64,000 nt of DNA from Alcaligenaceae bacterium. Lineage in GTDB: Bacteria > Pseudomonadota > Gammaproteobacteria > Burkholderiales > Burkholderiaceae_B. Positions within the stretch are counted from its first letter, which is position 1. The number at the start of each line of letters is the position of its first letter. The stretch spans positions 248,001-312,000 of the forward strand of contig JACCET010000004.1 in the NCBI GenBank assembly GCA_013416405.1, given 5' to 3'. Positions 61,767 to 64,000 of this stretch are shown here, one piece after another. A model generated the notes under the pieces. It did not search any database, was not told where the DNA came from, and saw only the letters and a list, made by a program, of their open reading frames with translations. A program made the position numbers and the translations under genes.

Positions 61767-64000
61767 TCAGACGGCGGTAGAGGACTCCACGGACTGGTCT
61801 TCGGATACGTAGGCTTCCATGGGCGGGCAAGAGCACACCAGATTGCGATCGCCGTAGGCATTGTCGACCCGCGCCACCGCCGGCCAGTACTTGCCTTCAC
61901 GCAAGCTGGCCAAGGGGTAGGCGGCAGCCTCACGCGTGTAATCGTGGTGCCATTCGGTAGCCAGCAGCATCTGCGCCGTGTGCGGTGCGTTGCACAGCAC
62001 GTTGTCCTGGGCATCGACCTCGCCCCGCTCGACCTGGGCGATCTCGGCGCGTATGGCAATCATGGCGTCGATAAAGCGGTCAAGTTCGGCCAGACCTTCT
62101 GATTCGGTAGGCTCGACCATAAGCGTGCCTGCCACCGGGAAGCTCATGGTAGGCGCATGGAAACCATAGTCCACCAGACGCTTGGCAATATCTTCGTTGG
62201 AAATGCCGCAAGCGTCTTTGATGGGACGTATGTCGAGTATGCATTCATGTGCCACCCGGCCATTGGAACCGGCATACAGAATCGGATAGTGGTCACGCAG
62301 ACGGGCCGCTATGTAATTGGCATTGAGTATGGCCATTTCCGTTGCGGCCAGCAGGCCTTCAGCCCCCATGAGCGCAATATACATATACGAGATGGGCAGA
62401 ATGCTGGCCGAGCCATAAGGCGCAGCCGACACCGGCCCCACCTGCGCATCCGCAGGCAAGCTGCCCGAGGCGTCGAGCACGGCGGGCAAATAAGGAGCCA
62501 GATGCGAACGTACGGCCACGGGGCCCACGCCAGGGCCGCCGCCGCCATGTGGAATGCAGAAGGTCTTGTGCAGGTTCAAATGCGAAACATCGGAACCGAA
62601 CTTGCCAGGCTGCGCCAGGCCAACCATGGCGTTCATGTTGGCGCCGTCCAGATACACCTGGCCACCGGCTTCGTGCACCAGCGCGCAGATTTCGGTAACC
62701 GCCGTTTCAAACACACCATGCGTGGACGGATAGGTGATCATCAGGGCCGCCAGCCTATCGCCTGTTTTGGCGATCTTGGCTTTCAGGTCTTCGACGTCGA
62801 CGTTGCCGTTTTCATCGGAAGCCACCACAACCACATCCATGCCTGCCAACTGCGCCGAGGCGGGATTGGTACCATGGGCCGAAGCGGGAATCAGGCAGAC
62901 GTTGCGCTGATGCTGACCGTTGGCGCGATGATAGCCGCGTATGGCCAGCAAGCCGGCGTATTCGCCCTGGGCACCCGAGTTGGGCTGCAGGCTGATCGAA
63001 TCGTAGCCCGTGATTTCGCACAGCGCCACCGACAGGCGGTCGACCAGTTCCTGGTAGCCCTGGGTTTGAGCAGTAGGTGCGAACGGATGGATCTGGCCGA
63101 ACTCAGGCCAGGTGATTGGAATCATCTCGGCCGTGGCGTTCAGCTTCATGGTGCACGAACCCAGCGGAATCATGGTTCGGTCAAGCGCCAGATCCTTGTC
63201 GGCCAGGCCACGCAAGTAGCGCAGCATGTCGGTTTCGGACTGAATGCGCGAGAACACCGGATGAGTCAGGATAGCCGACTGGCGCTGCACGCTTGCAGGA
63301 ATGCCATGTTGGATCGGCAAGGCATGCTGAGCGGAAGCATCCCACGATTTGCCAGCTGCCTGAGCGAACACCGTCAGCAAGGCATGAATATCGGCTACGG
63401 TTACGGTTTCGTCCAACGACACCGAGACCTGGCTGGCACCGGCCTGGCGCAGGTTGATGGACGCGGCCTGAGCGGCCTGCATCACTGCCTGCGTTTGTGT
63501 ACCGGTGTCCAGCAACAGCGTATCGAAATAATCCTTGCCGACGACGGTATAGCCCAAGCTTTCCAGCGACGTGGCCAGGAAGGCAGTCAGGTAGGCCACG
63601 CGTTCGGCTATGCGCTTGATGCCGGCAGGGCCATGCCATACCGCATACATGCCCGCCATGACGGCCAGCAGAACTTGTGCCGTGCAAATATTCGAGGTGG
63701 CTTTCTCGCGACGAATGTGTTGTTCGCGTGTTTGCAGGGCCAAGCGCAGCGCGGGCGCACCCTGACTGTCTTTGGACACACCCACCAGACGACCCGGCAT
63801 ATTGCGTTTAAAAGCGTCTTTGCAGGCCATGAACCCGGCATGCGGCCCGCCGAAACCCATAGGCACGCCAAAACGCTGAGCGGATCCTACAGCGATATCG
63901 GCGCCCCACTCGCCCGGAGCCGCCAGCAAGGCCAGGGCCAGCAAGTCGGTGGCCACCGCCACCACGGCTCCTTGCGCATGCGCGGCCTCGGTCAGGGCAC
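61767..64000 (-). CDS. gcvP: Glycine dehydrogenase (decarboxylating) GcvP, C-terminal three quarters
   Basis: P-protein of the glycine cleavage system: a PLP enzyme that decarboxylates glycine and passes aminomethyl to the lipoyl H-protein. The frame is open to the right edge and gives about 744 residues of a normal 950-960, so the N-terminal 210 or so are outside. The PLP lysine is in [41 protein letters not shown] and [17 protein letters not shown] are the second-half signatures, and [19 protein letters not shown] with [40 protein letters not shown] end the first half. No frame break is seen. gcvT and gcvH should lie to the right. Confidence 0.97.
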   Translation of the reverse strand, partial: ALTEAAHAQGAVVAVATDLLALALLAAPGEWGADIAVGSAQRFGVPMGFGGPHAGFMACKDAFKRNMPGRLVGVSKDSQGAPALRLALQTREQHIRREKATSNICTAQVLLAVMAGMYAVWHGPAGIKRIAERVAYLTAFLATSLESLGYTVVGKDYFDTLLLDTGTQTQAVMQAAQAASINLRQAGASQVSVSLDETVTVADIHALLTVFAQAAGKSWDASAQHALPIQHGIPASVQRQSAILTHPVFSRIQSETDMLRYLRGLADKDLALDRTMIPLGSCTMKLNATAEMIPITWPEFGQIHPFAPTAQTQGYQELVDRLSVALCEITGYDSISLQPNSGAQGEYAGLLAIRGYHRANGQHQRNVCLIPASAHGTNPASAQLAGMDVVVVASDENGNVDVEDLKAKIAKTGDRLAALMITYPSTHGVFETAVTEICALVHEAGGQVYLDGANMNAMVGLAQPGKFGSDVSHLNLHKTFCIPHGGGGPGVGPVAVRSHLAPYLPAVLDASGSLPADAQVGPVSAAPYGSASILPISYMYIALMGAEGLLAATEMAILNANYIAARLRDHYPILYAGSNGRVAHECILDIRPIKDACGISNEDIAKRLVDYGFHAPTMSFPVAGTLMVEPTESEGLAELDRFIDAMIAIRAEIAQVERGEVDAQDNVLCNAPHTAQMLLATEWHHDYTREAAAYPLASLREGKYWPAVARVDNAYGDRNLVCSCPPMEAYVSEDQSVESSTAV

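Noticed and set aside
1-64000. CRISPR arrays, rRNA genes, intact insertion sequences, replication origin
   Set aside because: No regularly spaced identical repeats with unique spacers, no rRNA-like stretches, no transposase frame and no DnaA-box cluster were seen on reading.

Overview
The window reads as chromosome of a GC-rich betaproteobacterium of the order Burkholderiales, most like Alcaligenaceae (the Bordetella/Pusillimonas side). This rests on recollected family resemblance and gene order: a soluble NAD-linked fds formate dehydrogenase, the order lolB-ispE-tRNA-Gln-prs-rplY-pth-ychF, and a trHb-nnrS-nsrR unit. I ran no database search. Nearly all of the sequence codes for protein. There is one tRNA, no rRNA, no CRISPR array and no intact insertion sequence.

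Region 1 (1-11650) is a formate/molybdenum block. moeA (cut at the left edge), mobA and moaA supply the molybdenum cofactor. A ModE-like regulator stands divergent to fdsGBACD. After it come an OFA-family MFS transporter and a 46-residue one-helix protein, ending at a strong two-way terminator. Region 2 (11668-15600) is a low-oxygen and nitrosative-stress block: a universal stress protein behind an FNR-type box, a DUF442 protein, a broken acetyltransferase, then trHb3-nnrS-nsrR behind a promoter overlapped by an NsrR-like operator. Region 3 (15605-20827) holds serA, a gamma-glutamyltransferase-family enzyme, a LysR regulator and an MFS transporter.

Region 4 (20828-22490) looks like an integration scar: a Fic protein gene, a striking four-site operator with exact 22-bp pitch, and the first 21 codons of a phage/P4-type integrase. 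Region 5 (22494-31212) is housekeeping: ychF, a CPBP membrane protease, pth, rplY, prs, tRNA-Gln(UUG), ispE, lolB, a TPR protein and mutM. Region 6 (31305-36822) is an aromatic-acid operon (MBL protein, MhaA-like monooxygenase, MhaB/DUF2783-like partner, hmgA, fahA) that would turn 3-hydroxyphenylacetate through homogentisate into fumarate and acetoacetate, except that the maleylacetoacetate isomerase is not here. A GlcD/D-2-hydroxyglutarate-dehydrogenase-like gene follows on the other strand and shares a 13-bp upstream element with serA, 20 kb away.

Region 7 (38477-51362) is a surface-glycan cluster: phosphohexomutase, WecA-like initiating transferase, UDP-HexNAc dehydrogenase and epimerase, MviN-like flippase, AsnB-type amidotransferase, two single glycosyltransferases and one two-headed glycosyltransferase. 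I see no polymerase. A candidate small RNA with its own promoter and terminator lies beside it (51523-51676).

Region 8 (51845-56732) holds coq7 and an unusual cbb3-like oxidase operon (CcoN-like subunit with a CcoS-like N-terminus, two mono-heme cytochromes c, a SCO copper chaperone and a CtaG-like membrane protein). Region 9 (56967-64000) holds osmC, thyA, folA, a MocR regulator divergent to an omega-amino-acid aminotransferase, and gcvP running off the right edge.
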